DNA of 64,000 nt from Hoplostethus atlanticus (taxonomy: Eukaryota > Chordata > Actinopteri > Trachichthyiformes > Trachichthyidae), in the NCBI GenBank assembly GCA_034670405.1, contig JAXDDX010000041.1, positions 3,575,001 to 3,639,000 of the forward strand, given 5' to 3'. The position numbers and the translations under genes are program-made. This document shows positions 11,335 to 24,560 of this stretch, one piece after another; position 1 is the first letter of the stretch; every line of letters starts with the position of its first letter. The notes under the pieces were generated by a model. It was not told the origin of the DNA. It was given only the letters and a program-made list of their open reading frames with translations, and did no database searches.

Positions 11335-13004
11335 CAACATCAATGAACTTAGGAAATGTACATTTATGCTTTAACTTATTATCCAGACAAAGCCCCATAA
11401 AACATTCTCATCAAATCCCATACAGGCAGCATTAAGTGCTCACTCTCTTTCTTTAACAATTAAAGGACATTCATTTTTAATGTAAATAATCTTTGAGTTG
11501 ACATTAGTCCAAGAACTAATTGAAACAGGAATACATGGCTTGGTTCACTGGTTATTACAATCCAACCATCAAATAATAATCTACTGCTGATGGATGCTAA
11601 ATAAATGGTCCTTCATAATTCTAGGTCAACCCACCATCAACTTAAATCAACAACAATTTGTTTTAAGCTAAATGGGGAAGATTTTGGACATAATTTGAAG
11701 CATGTTGTAGTTTCCCCTATGACTTCTTCATTTAGCATTAGGTGCAGCTAAATTAAATTCAAACCATGAATTCCAGTTTCACCTAGATGTTAGAAGAAGA
11801 ACCAGCTGAATATCACAGCGACAAAACCAAAAATATCATTTACATTTAAGGCTGATATTACACAGACAGAAATGTTGACGCTGGTTAAAACTGCATCAAC
11901 ACAAAGCTGCATGACACTGCATTCCCACAGGAAAAAACACATCACAGCGGTAACACTGTGTGGATACACTGGAGGGAGGAGACAATAGAGGCTTTGCAGT
12001 TGCATCACAAATCTCCTAGCAACCATGTTTGATCCATTGTGGAGATCCAGTGAAGAATTGGCTGAGTGCAAATAATTGATAAAGATATAACAACTGCGCT
12101 AGAAAATAAGAGATATCTGAAAAAGATTGTGTTGATGTGGGTGTAGGTCCATTCAGTCATGTAAAGTAAAAGTAAATGGTCCAATAAGGTAGATTGTTTC
12201 CAAATGTAGGTTACTGTGACACAGTAAACTTTAGCCCTAGTCTCTACTCCAAAACACTCTGAATTGTAGCTTGACAGTCAGCTCGGTTAACCTAAACAGC
12301 TGGTTTTTGGTTTTGTGAGCTGGTTAACTCGTCATCAAAGCAAACCAACCACTGTTAATAACAAGCCACTACTAGCCACCCCTAACGCTAACGTTTGCTT
12401 CCACTAGATATGTTAGCTGCCTGTGCAAATCAGATGTGTTTACAACGAGACGGTGTCGGTTAGCATTACCTAAACACAAAATCAGATTCATCATTGGGGA
12501 AATGATCAGATCCCCGCCCAAAGCAGCACAGAAATTGACAAAGCCAAGTTGTAGGTTTAGAAAGGCAATCGGCTGTTCACAGCTACTGTTTCCCAAGAGC
12601 TGAGGACGTCCACTATGGCCGCCAGAGGGTGAATGCCTCTGGCTCTGAAGGCCCTCTGTAGTCAGTCTCAAGACAATACCATCTTGTGTTGACTTGAGAC
12701 GCTGAAGTAAGGCTAAGGATGAGGCACACTGGTGACATCACAGAAAATGGGAAAAGACAAACAGTGGCACTGTTGTTACATTACAGTCTTTTCGTGAACT
12801 GTACATCCAAACAGGCTAGAGCAACACCACCGTAGAAAATGCTAGAATAAGCAGCAGCAGCATTACACTGGAGCACCAATGCATCAGCGTCTTCCCTTAA
12901 CAACTGGACACAGCATTGCACAGCAAGGATCCATTCAATGGCATGTGTTCCTCGATGACATCAACATCAACTGTCCTCTCATCAGCATCTATCCCGGAGG
13001 GTCC
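9289..13004. other. Intergenic region between tmx3 and the pxdc1 stop codon
   Basis: This region includes the pxdc1 3' UTR, whose end I could not fix because no clear minus-strand AATAAA lies close to the stop. A poly(A) tract occurs at about 11311-11334. Frames of 90-146 codons near 10.4-11.1 kb overlap on both strands and resemble no known protein. No RNA gene seen. Confidence 0.6.
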
Positions 13005-16000
13005 TCACTCCAGAATGTCAGTTTCAAATGGGACCAGGTGGTAGTAGGACAGGTTGGTCACATAAGCTTCTGGGTCCTCATCACACAAGTCTGGTTCCAT
13101 TGGCAAGAACTCTGTTCCATCGTCATACCTGGCAGAGGAATGATAGACACATTATCAAGGGTGTAAGGGTGGACCCTAATCAAGTCATCAAAGAAACTGA
13201 ATGTGTTTGATTTGAATGCAAAGCCTCCAACGTTTAATTCAACCTCTATGTTTAATCTGAGGGAGGTTTTATTTGCTAGAGGGTAAGAGCGATTCTTTCG
13301 AAACCTTCCACGGTGTTAAACTTCCACCATTTCGGAGTGAAGAAAAGTCTAGTTTTGTGTAAAATACCAAGGGTAGTTTGTTCCTCTTTTGCTTCCTACA
13401 CACACCCAGGGAAGGAAGAGGTGCGCAGAGACACTTCCTGCAGTGTATGTGGGGGTGGAGGGTCCTGGAGTTGGTTCACGGTCAAGGAATTTTACACACA
13501 CTAAAGCACTCACGCTCAAGGGCTAACGTAGAGAGACCCTTACATTGGTGGAAAACAGTAGGCACATGAGGAGTTCACTAGACAGATTGAATGAACAGGA
13601 CGATTGAATGCGTCGTCCTGATACTCACGCATGTTCCCCAGAGTCAGTGGATGACGGTCTCTCTTTGTCCTGGGAGAGATTCTCATCAAATACGATGGTC
13701 TCTGTATTGGCCAGACAGAAACCATTGGACCGCATGATCTCTAAAGGGCATTAGGAGACATGAGGGAGGTGATTGTAGATCGTCAATACTGATCACTGGG
13801 TGGATCCATCGTGTTTCGCAACAGCACAACAGACCTACCTGATATCTTGATCGGACTTTGAAAGCAAGGCTGGATTCTGTGGACTTTGTCATTCCTTAGC
13901 ACCTGGTCCAGCGGTGAGCGCTCAAAGAACGTCAACATCACCTCTGACCTGGAATACTGCGGAGTGAGAAATGAGTGAGTCAATTCAGTTTCCCGCACAG
14001 AGAAACCCAACATCTACCCGTCCGTCAAAGGGAGATCGCCCAGGACCAAGAGGTCTCGGACAGGCCTACTCTGCTGCACCTGCTTGTATATTTCAATGCA
14101 CAGTGACCGTGTTGATAAAATATTGATACAAGAAGGTTGTTGAAAGGGTAGGAGTGAACGGACCAACCTTCCACGGCATGTTGATCGCATTCTTCAGTAG
14201 CCTCTCCACCTCATTCAGCTTCACCTCAATGTCACTTGCTTCTTTGATTGTCACCAGCCCTGAAACAGATAAAGAGTTACACCTTAAAGCAGCAGCTCCA
14301 GTATGATGGATAGCAAAATATTCTGGGCCTTGCAAAAACTATAAAAGTTTTTTCAAGAATATAAGCCCTCAAAACTGAACTCCAGACTCCTACAAAGAAA
14401 GTTTCCCCACGAGCCGAATACAAGTGTAACTATATCTGCACATCGACCGTAACAAAGAGCAGCAGCTATGACCTTTGCAACCGGCAAGAGTGTTATCTAT
14501 CCATAGGTCAGGACACAAAGCGCTAGACGGGGGCTGAATTAATACATAGCCTGAAAAAAGGTTGCTGCAAATGCAAGTGAAAAGATAGCAGTCTGTTGAA
14601 TGCAATAACCTTTTTTTATTAACAATGCCCCCTGATATACGCCCGGAGCAACACTAAAATAAGGTTACTTATCAGAGCACGCACACACGCGCCAGTGTAA
14701 TTGCAAAAGTTTCAATGGTATCAATAATAACAGAGGGAAGTAATAAGGGAGGGGAGGGGAGGACAAGCACAGAACAATACTTATGATAACCAGTTAAGCC
14801 TGGATACAACTGGGGAGGCAATTTAAGAGTTAGTGGGAGTGTAAAAAAACAACACATTTAACAATACAGGACTGCCCATGTGACCAATTAGTCAGCAAAG
14901 CATAATTTAGTGTCATGCTGACAAAGGGATGTGGTGAGGAGGAGGAGGAGGATGATGAAGCACTGCAACCACACTGATGAGGTTGTGTCTGTTGTAAGTG
15001 GCTGTTACATAGAAGCACTGTGTAAGAGGGCCCGAAGCAACGCTACGCCAAGTCGCCAAGTCGCCAAGTCGCCAAGTCATGCATTTATAATGGCCCGCGG
15101 TGATGACGTCATACTCGAGGGTTAGCGAAGGGTGATTGGGAAATGAGATCATCACTAGCAGCCCAGTGAGACTCACCCACCCAGGCCGCACCTAACACTG
15201 CCTCGTGGATCATGTGCTTCTGTTTAGGAGAATCAGACCAAAGAGGCAGTATTCTCTCTGACTGGGACTAATCACGCCATGTTTGAGCTTTATAGAGGTT
15301 TATTGTTTTGTTTTGTCATCACCTTAAACTTGTGATACGTGCTTTCAGGCAGGGTGACACAGCGTTTAATATAGTTTTTTTTAAGGCCAATAACAATACC
15401 AATATTTTTGTATTAAAGCTGCTGATAGAGACCATTTGTGCAGATTTTCTTCTTCAAATTTTAGCATTTTAGCATTTTCATGGAAAAAACTGATAAGCAC
15501 TTCTATTCTTGTCAAGGTGGAAAAGTCTCTGAAGCAGCATTTGGACCATCATGGGACACTAAAAGTCTGAAGCAGATCCTAAAGAAATTATTTTGGGATT
15601 AGCAGCTCTTTAGGGCAGGATGACCCACCACACCTGTTCAAATGGTCTGGTATACCTCAGTGTGCTGGAGGCCTCAGGACCAATTCAGATACTTGGTATA
15701 TTAAGGATAGCGCCTAGAGGAACTACAAATCAGTGTCACACAAGTTAGCATCTTAAATGCAAACAAAGCATGACAATAACTTGTCCTCAAAGACTAAACT
15801 CACCTCCACCCCTAGCTAGCTGTTACCACTCTAAACAGATTAGTGCCGTTTGCCCACTGTTCAGGGTTTCTCCTTTAGCACAGAAATGTAACAGAGACCA
15901 AAGATGTTTGAAACCAAAAGCAGCCATGATTTTTACTAACAGGCTCCCTGAGTGCATTTCCTCCCATTTCCTGTGAGAGAGTTCATTTCCTGCATGGACT

Positions 16001-19000
16001 TCCTGGCCACACTGCTCCTCATGCAGAAAGTAATTATGCCAACATGCTCTACGTTATCTCCGTATGAGAGATTATTTGTACCGCCCCCAATGGGTCAAAT
16101 TGTTGCCTCCCACCATCTCTTTAGCCTGCAGCTAAATAAGTTTCTTTGGCAGTTTGTTGGCAGGCTACACTCTTTATTATGCACACTAAATTAAAAGTTC
16201 AGTATTTATTGACCTGTTGCAACATGACGGCCAAATACACCAACTCATGCACGCGTCACCATTTCATAAAACACTTGCACACTAAAGTTATCAATCGGTT
16301 ATCTTCTTTTTTCAACCACATGCCATGTTGACAACTTGGAAATAGAGAAGCAACATCAGCTATCAGCTAAAATGACACGGTAGAAGTAAGTACACCACAG
16401 GAACTAGCCTGTGTTCAAGTCATCCTCGTACACATTATCTAAACAGTCATCAGACATAGTAATCAACAGCTATCTCGCAGCTACCTTCTGCACCAGATCG
16501 GATAAGCACATGTCAGCAGCACTGACGCTATGTTATCATCTAACCACTAACTCTGCTTGGTTTTAACACGCTATTTCTGTTGCCCTTAGTCAACAGGTAG
16601 AGAGCGTCAAACTCCAGAGAGCATCAAACTCCATGAGACGGCCAGGCTATGTCATTAAACACGTGCTTGTCTTCCCCCCCCTGTGTTTTTGCAGCGGTCT
16701 TGTCTGGGTCTAGATTTCTGGATGGCCACCCTCATATGGAATTTGGCTCACGTGGACTCTGAGCAATCACTTCCCGTCTGTCTCCATTCCCGGGTCACGT
16801 AAGGTGAGCGCTACGAGGGCTCTGCAGACCACAGGGCCTAAATATAGGGAGTTCACTCCCACCCATGTGTCACCCTCTCCCGCGTCATGACATCAGTCTG
16901 AAAGCTCTGCACGCCTTTCCTTGTTGCCTGGGTACAGCACAGAAACAGGAAAACATGAGCTGAGCCAGAATCTGGAAGTGAACTGAGGAAGGCCAAAGCT
17001 ACTTTTTTTAACAGAACTTTCGATCTGAGTGGCAATTAAAAGAAGGAAATTAAATATTGAACAGAGGTGGGAATTAAAGAAAGCACACCAGGGGAATGGG
17101 ATTAATCTGTGGCTTGCTATCCGTCAATGGCATTATCAAACTCATATGAGTCACTGCTAAAGTAACTGAGCAGATTTCCACTGATCTCAGAGCTTCATTT
17201 ATCCCTCAGTTACAATCAGGATATGAGGAGGATAGACATAAAAAAAAAGTGCAAACTAAGTCATGAGATCTGACATGTCTCTTTGGCAGCAGCAAAGGAA
17301 CACAATGTTAACAGCTATTTCAGCGCATGGAAAGGAAGCGAAGCCTTCCAGTTGCCACTAAAGGGATGTTTCCAAAACATTCTTATAGGCTCAGTGGGCA
17401 CAGACAAAAGAGAAGTGCCAAAGAGGCTGTACAGGGTGATCATATACACAGAGCAAGCTGGGAGTTCTGCCAAACCCATTGGCAATGCCAGTGTCAATGC
17501 CAGTGCACCACATTGTCAGAGACCCAAACCCCTAGGGCCATAGGTTTGGGCTACTTGTGGCAAAACATTGTCTACTAAAAAGCACTGCTTAACCAATCAC
17601 TGGGAAATTAGAACTGTAGAACCAGATGGTACTTTAGACATTTAGAGCAAAACAGGCCATAGCACCTAATGACTGTGACCTTTTTGGAAAGTAAATGCAT
17701 TAAAAGTCATCAATACGAAGCTATTTTCCAAGGGGGATTTATGATAAATCGCGGATCGTTTGCTCAGAATAAACTGGATGCAGATGCTGGAAAAAAATAA
17801 GGCACTGTAACCTAATATATGAAAAAGGCTGTACTCCAGCTGTGTGCCATTCAAGATCTCCAGGAACTATGACATGGTTATTGTGTAGGTTATGTTCTGC
17901 TGGGGAAAATACATCACGCAAGGATCTGTGACTGACAATTTTGATGTAGGTTTAAATGTCAGTACGTTTGGCCTTTGACCAAGTGAATCACATCTTTAAA
18001 TATACAGTATGTGAAAGTAAACTTTAGAGCTACTAGAGCTTTTTAGGACCTATAGTGATATTGACAACTAAGAGAAACACTATGGTAGGCTGTTTTGGCA
18101 TTTATATAGCCACTAGTCACTAGTCTGCCAATTACTAGCGACTCTTGTAATTTTACTAGTTGTGATATAACAGATACTAGTTCTAATTTAATAGGTACTT
18201 GTGACTAATTTGTTTTTTACTAGTCACTTTTCTCCTTTTACTAGTAGTTTTAGTTAGTTTAGTTTAGTATTTTAGTTGCTAGTGGCTCGTTATTAGTGAT
18301 TGGTTTTACTCTAGGCACTAGTACTTATTATTTAGTCACCAGTCACAATTCAGTCTGTTAAAAGGCACTAGTTACTAACAATTAGGCACTCATACTTATT
18401 ATTTAGTATGTATGATGAACAACTAGTTTTGACTAGTCATTATCATTTGACAGTTGTTTTTAAAATAAAAACTATAGGTTATCACAATACTATTTAATAG
18501 CAACTAGTAACAGAGGAATAGTGACAAGTAAAAATTAGAACAGCAACTTTAGAATTAGAACTAGAAACTAATGCATAATAACTAGTAGATTTGGACTAGT
18601 GAGTAATGGTGACTAGTGGCTGAAAAGTAAGTGTAATTTTTAGTTTTTTGGGAGGAGCGAACACCCTCTCAGCATGTTGTGGCAGTGAATCCTGTGGTCC
18701 AAAGGACAGCTATGTGATAGGTCTGGCAGTGTGACATCCTAAAGTGGACGTTGTTAATTATTAAACCGTCTAGACAAAACGATATAAATCTGGGTCATGA
18801 AGCTGTTTAGCTCAACGTAAGCCTAAACACCTTCATTCATAATGTAGACTGTAATTATCTTTTATTTGGACGTGCTGGAAGAGAAGCCTGCGTGCCATTC
18901 ATAGTTTTAGTGATGTCAGTGATGTAGTGGTGATCACAAACAACACCAATACGTATAAATAAATTATTATATTTTCAGAAAAGCATTATTAATTTGTTGT

Positions 19001-19466
19001 TTTTCCGTTTTCTGTATGCTGTCTAACTTAAACCAGTTTGATACTACTTTCAAAAAGATTTGTTAGCCCAAAAAGGTTTACCCTCGACTACATCCCCGGG
19101 TATAATATTATTCCTGATACTTAATTGTTGTATTAAATGCCAACTGCAGTGTCCTCCCTCGCTGCCCTTGTCCCCTACTGTCATTTTTTCCACGTTTGAA
19201 ACCAACCAACCTTCTATCAGCGGAGACTTGGCGAGTTCCATGCTGTCCTCGGGAAAGGATTCAACTAGTCTTTTAAACAACCTCCCCAAATCGGAATAAC
19301 TCCGATTCAAGTACAAAATGTTCCGGTCGGACCACTCAGTTCTGATCTCAAAAAACTCCTCTTCCTCTCCACGCTGGCTGATGATGAGTCGCCGGATCCC
19401 GTTAACCCAGCAGTCCTTGACAAACATGTTGACCAGCGACGTCCCTTCAAACACAGCCGATGCCAT
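13005..19466 (-). CDS. pxdc1: pxdc1, PX domain-containing protein 1 (complete)
   Basis: Small protein built around a phox-homology (PX) fold, a family that typically binds phosphoinositides on endomembranes; its exact role is poorly known. Five coding exons: 19211-19466, 14168-14259, 13839-13956, 13629-13740, 13005-13128. They sum to 702 nt, 233 residues plus stop, close to the human length. Start [16 protein letters not shown], then [79 protein letters not shown] and C-terminal [20 protein letters not shown] all match PXDC1. Splice sites are GT-AG with consistent phase; exon 1 uses the donor GTTGGT. The segment after the NTETIVFDE block is the least conserved. Teleosts may have two copies; I do not assign a or b. 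Confidence 0.96.
15047..15078. repeat. Tandem octamer GCCAAGTC x4
   Basis: Four perfect head-to-tail copies of an 8-mer inside pxdc1 intron 1. Confidence 0.95.
18108..18621. repeat. Foldback-type element with 13-bp perfect terminal inverted repeats and 14 ACTAGT sites
   Basis: The left end AGCCACTAGTCAC (18108-18120) is the exact reverse complement of GTGACTAGTGGCT (18609-18621). Between them ACTAGT recurs 14 times, mostly with CAC, TT or GG neighbours, together with variants such as ATTAGGCACT. The element is AT-rich and has no open frame. Terminal inverted repeats with many subterminal palindromic motifs are typical of non-autonomous foldback or MITE-like DNA transposons. No convincing target-site duplication is visible. 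Confidence 0.75.
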
Positions 19467-21599
19467 TCCTCAGTCGTCAGTCCAGCATGCTGGGACGTCG
19501 GGCCGTAAAACAGCGCTTGATGACTATCAAAAAAAAAATCAAGTCCCAACTCCGGGAATCCGCAGATATAACTGGATTGTTCTATATAAAAAAACAAAAT
19601 CTGGCAACGTCCGATTAGAAAAGAGAACTTTTTGGTAACTTTTTGCTCGGTCCTCTCTCAGATCTAGCAGCAGTGTGTCATCAGGAGGAGGATGTTCGTT
19701 TCGTTTCGGCCCATCACAGGCGTGATCTCAAACGTGGCATGATTTGACAAGAAAACAAACTCTGTCCTTATACAGTCAGATACAACGCCACACCCCCCGC
19801 CAAAAAAAACAAACAAACAAATATCTAATAATGGCTAATGATTGTTTTCCCACATCTTCGATAAAAAAAAAAATACTCAAAAACTATTTACCTCTCAATT
19901 TAAAGAGTGACTTGTTTGGCTGCTGTTGCCTAGTCTCAGTAAATCCATACCACTGTGCTGTTAGTCTGCTGACAGTTTCCTAAGTCCAGAGCATTTTACT
20001 TCACACTGATAGAATAAGCAGTTGCCTCTCTGGAAAACAGTTTCCTCCCCTCTCCTTTCTCCCTCCTTCCTCCTTCCTATTCTAGTCAACACTGAGGGTA
20101 TTATTATGTAGGCTAAAGACTGCAAAGGGCCACAGAGTCCATACAGTTCTCCTTCAATCACTATGTAATGTACTTATTCAGAAAAAAAATAAGTCAGTAG
20201 GCATATGGTTCATCTGGGGAAAAAATGCATTATCTCTCTCTCTCATCCTGTTTTCCTCACTGGCTTTATAATTGTTTTTAAACAGGCAATGACCGAGGAT
20301 TTGATGCCAGTCATCCATTTAACCAACAGGCACAACTTTGTCTCTTCAGTCGATCAAGATGGATTGCAGAAATGGAGCACTTGGAGAGAAGCACGAGAAA
20401 ATAACCATGATTTCAAAAAGGAGACCGCTGAAATGTAATGTCATGCGGTGCCAAAACCTCTTGGGATGGGAAAAACATTCATCTATTACAGGCTCATTAA
20501 CATCACGTGGGATCTTGAGCTTCTGTTGGGGCCTCATCTAACTCTTATATTCACACATCATCATTTTGTAACCAACATTTAACCAAACTAAAAAGATGTA
20601 TTTTTCATCTCTGACAGAGTGACCAAAAAAGGAGTGTCTCTTCTCTGCTTGCCATTAAAGCAGCACAGTAATGTTTCACTGAGTGCTCTGGGATAGGCTG
20701 AGACCAGTTAAAGAGCTTTACCGGAAACCATAGCCAGTTGAAGTAATGACGATTCAGCTGTAATTAACTACTGTCTTCTTAAGGACTGTCTGCAGGCAAT
20801 GCTGGTAAACACTATTCATAACAATAGACTACAGGAAATAGCATGTTAATTGCAAGTAAAAACAAGCTGTACAGACACACTGTGCTGTACAGACACACAC
20901 ATGCACACACACAGTTGGTAAAGCTCAGCACATTTTACTAGGTAGTGAACAAGTACGTTATAGCAAATCCATATTGAAGAATAAAAAAATTGTATCATTA
21001 AGATTAGAGAAAGCAATCCTACTCTCATATGCAGATGGTGGGTGCAAATGTCTTCCTTTCCATATTCCCTGCTCTCAATTGCACCTTTGTGAGTATTTCA
21101 ATCTCACCATGGCAGTGGAGGCGTACGGAGCTAGGAAATTTGGCCAGCCGGGTGAATATACATTGCCACATTTAAACTATCCAAATAGGTCTCTTTAACT
21201 TGTGACAGTTTTTACATGCAACCGTTCCAGAATACCTTGTCGCTGCTCTCTCTTCCAGTGAGGAGAGGAGGCATAAATGGTGGCGCGTCACATTAACTGA
21301 TTGAATAGGAAACATCATCTGCTGTGGACTCAGTGAGCGATTCCCGCTTTGCCATAAGTTCCACATTATCAACCACAGATAAAATTGTATCATGCACTTG
21401 ACGTCTTCATGTTATTGCCCTGATGTAAAAGTGAGACAAATGTTTAGTCTTTGTTTCTGCTTTATCGTTTCGTTCACTAGTCTCCTTTCAGCTGTGAACC
21501 ACATTAAACCAGGTTTTTTCTTGTCCCTCCCATTTAAAATACAATATAGATTTGTAGTCTGTGAACCTGATGAACCCAAATATCCAGAAAATGTATCCA

Positions 21600-21650
21600 A
21601 AATGCTATAGTACTATACTATACTATATAGTACTATAATGCTATAGTAGC
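21600..21650. repeat. AT-rich palindromic simple repeat (TACTA/ATAGT)
   Basis: ATGCTATAGTACTATACTAT and its near mirror alternate here, giving a self-complementary stretch of about 50 bases. Confidence 0.8.
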
Positions 21651-22257
21651 CAGCAAGCTAGAATAGTTTTTTTCTCATAGTGATGACTGCCATTCTCAAT
21701 GGGAGTGTGGTAGCTAAATGATGTGTTTAATGAAAGTTTGCCATCAAAGGGTGCATGGAATATAAAAACAAACTTCATATGATGATGATGTCTGTAGTAA
21801 TATGCACAGGGAAAACTAAACACAAGCTTCAAGAGGTAAGCACAAGCGCTTCCAATACAAACTTTGCAGTTAAAGCAAATGAAAGTGATACTTCACTTAG
21901 ATACAGCATTAATGATTTCTTAGTACTTGTATCCTCATTGGACTTCCTGAGCAGTTAAGTGCATTCGATAATGAAAATGTGATACTAAAGTGACACATCA
22001 AGAATGGTGTAGAGCATTGCATGGATATACAATGAAGGTATCACTCCTTCTTTGTAAGTTTCCATCAAGTCTCAGTGGTTACATCCAAGAACTTTTTAGA
22101 CCTACTTTGGATTTTGTTGTTCGCATTGTGCCACCCAATGACCCATAGCATTATATTAGTAGAAATGATACAGTGGATACAAAATAACAGTGATGCACTG
22201 TAATAATAAAGTAGCATATGCCAACATGTAGAATCACCATGTTGTGGTTGAGGTGTG

Positions 22258-22588
22258 AGACAGAGCTGCTCTGAATGCAGAAATAATCTTCAATCATTGG
22301 TTGAGTTAAACCTCAATGGGCGGAGCCAAATCACATTTTTTTTCTGGTAGTTTAATGTTAGACTGAAGCCCAGTGAAAAAGGCTACGGGATAAGAGAGGA
22401 AGTATCTAATATTAGAAAGACTAGCACTCTTGCTTCTAACTCTTGCTTCCATACTAGGTCAGCTAGCCAGTAAGCTAACTTTGTCAGCTAGCCAGTAAGC
22501 TAACTTTTTCTTTGGCTCCGCCCAGTGAAGTTTAACTCAACCAATGAGATTATTTCTGCCTCCAGAGCAGCTCTGCCTAGCACAAATA
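22258..22588. repeat. Hairpin (inverted) repeat with duplicated 25-mer in the loop
   Basis: The left arm (about 22258-22330) and right arm (about 22511-22588) are inverted copies at roughly 90 percent identity, sharing CAGAGCTGCTCT, GCAGAAATAATC, GGTTGAGTTAAAC and GGGCGGAGCCAAA. The loop contains two perfect copies of a 25-mer starting GTCAGCTAGCCAGTAAGC (22458-22482, 22483-22507). A related single arm lies at 6985-7095. Probably a non-autonomous DNA element that inserted or duplicated in inverted orientation. Confidence 0.8.
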
Positions 22589-23103
22589 TTTGGATAACTA
22601 CAACTCCAATCTGCCTGGTGCTATGTTTGTGTAGCTGACATTACAACTCTTTTATTGTTATCTTGCAAACCTGAAAAAGTAAAAGATAAAAAATGCACAC
22701 CCCAGATGTTAGACCACAAAGAAGAAATGTTCTATGGTGTAGGCATGCCTACTTAGATTGATGCTGCACATTTCATTTTAAATGTGAATCATTATAGGCC
22801 GATCGTATTACATACAGAATGCGCCTCAGTATTATCAGAAAACCCCTCTGCCCCTTTAATAATAGGATCTGTCTGTTCTGAGCAAGGCTTCAATCTGTGG
22901 TTTGGCCACATTTGTAGCGTCAGCACATTCTGCCTCACTACTACCTCATTTTGCTATAATTCCTTTGAACCAGAAGACTGAGAAATGGAAAGAAAAAAAC
23001 GTTCAACCACTCATCCTTAAAGAAATTCTCATGCAGTATTGTAAACACATTTGTCTCCCATTACAACAGACCCAAAGCCAAACCATTGTAGGGAAAACAT
23101 TGT

Positions 23104-23105
<2 letters not shown>

Positions 23106-23160
<55 letters not shown>
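23106..23160. repeat. (GT)n microsatellite
   Basis: Perfect GT run of about 27 units leading straight into the degenerate telomere-like tract. Confidence 0.97.
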
Positions 23161-23161
<1 letters not shown>

Positions 23162-23480
23162 GTATTGTTATACGTATGAGGACCAAATGTCTTCACAAGA
23201 ATAGAAAGATGAGGAAATATTTTTCAGGTCCTCACTTCTTTAAGGGGCTATATTAGGATTAGGATTTGGATTTAGGGTTGAGATTAGATTTAGGATCTGA
23301 GTAGGGTAAGTGTCAGGGTTAAGTTTAGTTCAGGATTAAAAATTGGGTTTGGGATTGAAATTAGAATTAGGTTAGGTAAAATTAGGGTAAATGTTAAGGT
23401 TAAAATTAGTTTAGGATTAAGATTTGGGTTTATGGTTAATAATTCAGATTAGGTTTAGGTTAGTTAAAGGGTTAAATAAG
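23161..23480. repeat. Degenerate TTAGGG-like tract with GAGGACCAAATG leader
   Basis: After the GT run comes TATGAGGACCAAATGTCTTC and then about 250 bases of variants such as TTAGGATTAGGATT, TTAGGGTTGAG, TAGGGTAAG and GGTTAGG. The combination of GT microsatellite, GAGGACC leader and TTAGGG-like array recurs widely in fish genomes as a dispersed repeat. Confidence 0.7.
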
Positions 23481-24389
23481 CATGCTCTGTTTTAGCTGTA
23501 GTGGTGTCTCTTTTTCCATGGCAGTTATGAAAATCCCTTGTCATTATACGGTTTAAAAAGATGGAAAATTGATAGTTTGTAAACTTGCTAGATGACCTTT
23601 CTCCAGCTGCAAAATACTGCTTCGCTAGCAAGACTAGCGTTTGTCCATTTCACAATAAAAGCCTATACTACAAAATAAAGTTTTAATACTCAAACCAATC
23701 GAGAAGCACACAATGCCTCCAAAGAACCTTTAATCTTAACAATTCAGATAAATTATTCCAATATTTGACGTTTTTAACTATTAAACTAGAAACCAGAGAA
23801 ACATACTGTACATTTTTATCACACATATCCCCATATGCAATGATAAATTTAATTTTCTGAATATTACAATGGCAACAGAACTTACACTGACCACCAAAAC
23901 AAACAAAAACTGGATTGAGCAGTGTACATGTATGAGTATACAGGCATGTAACAGTATATTTCTGTTATGCATGTTTCTCATAATTGGGATAAAAAGCCTA
24001 TGTAGGTTATCGCTAAAGGAATATGATTTTAACACCACCTCAAAAACAGAATAGTTGAGTATCCTGAAATGTAATGTAATATTGATGTGCATCTAAACAC
24101 ACTCATTTCCTTGATATGCTGTATTGATAATGAGTGGGAGCACCATTTTGTGGACACACTTCCATGGTTTTATAGCCAAATGAGTTTCATTTCATAGTGG
24201 AGCTAAGACTTGCCCAGTGTACCTCCATAACCAGGCTAACTCATTGTTAACGGAGCAGTTATAGCAGTATAGCAGTTTTATAATCTCATATCTAGACTAA
24301 ACTATACAGCAACATAGCAATTGCTATGCATGCATTGCATGAATTCTAGTTTAAGGTGGATGTTCACCTTGTAGTTTGGGAGGTGGACA

Positions 24390-24560
24390 TACAGTCTGAC
24401 ATTTCGGGCCCGTAAAACTCCAACACCCATTTATTGTGCAATTAAAAGGAGGAAAATAAGACATCTACAGCTCCTGTTCTCTAATTCGTCACTCACTGCC
24501 CACCATTTAAACTGCCACACCCTGGAGTGTGCAACTGGAACAGGGATGGTGTGAACACAG
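24390..24560. promoter_or_regulatory. Candidate conserved non-coding block upstream of pxdc1/prpf4b
   Basis: Balanced-composition stretch with CCCATTTATTGTGCAATTAAAAGG (Hox/CDX-like TTTATTG and a homeobox-like ATTA core), unlike its repeat-rich surroundings. The call is by look only. Confidence 0.2.

Larger units (their letters stand above)
14260..19210. other. pxdc1: pxdc1 intron 1
   Basis: Contains a GGA/GAT-rich simple stretch near 14939-14960, a short GCCAAGTC tandem array, and a foldback repeat at 18108-18621. No nested gene that I can support. Confidence 0.7.
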
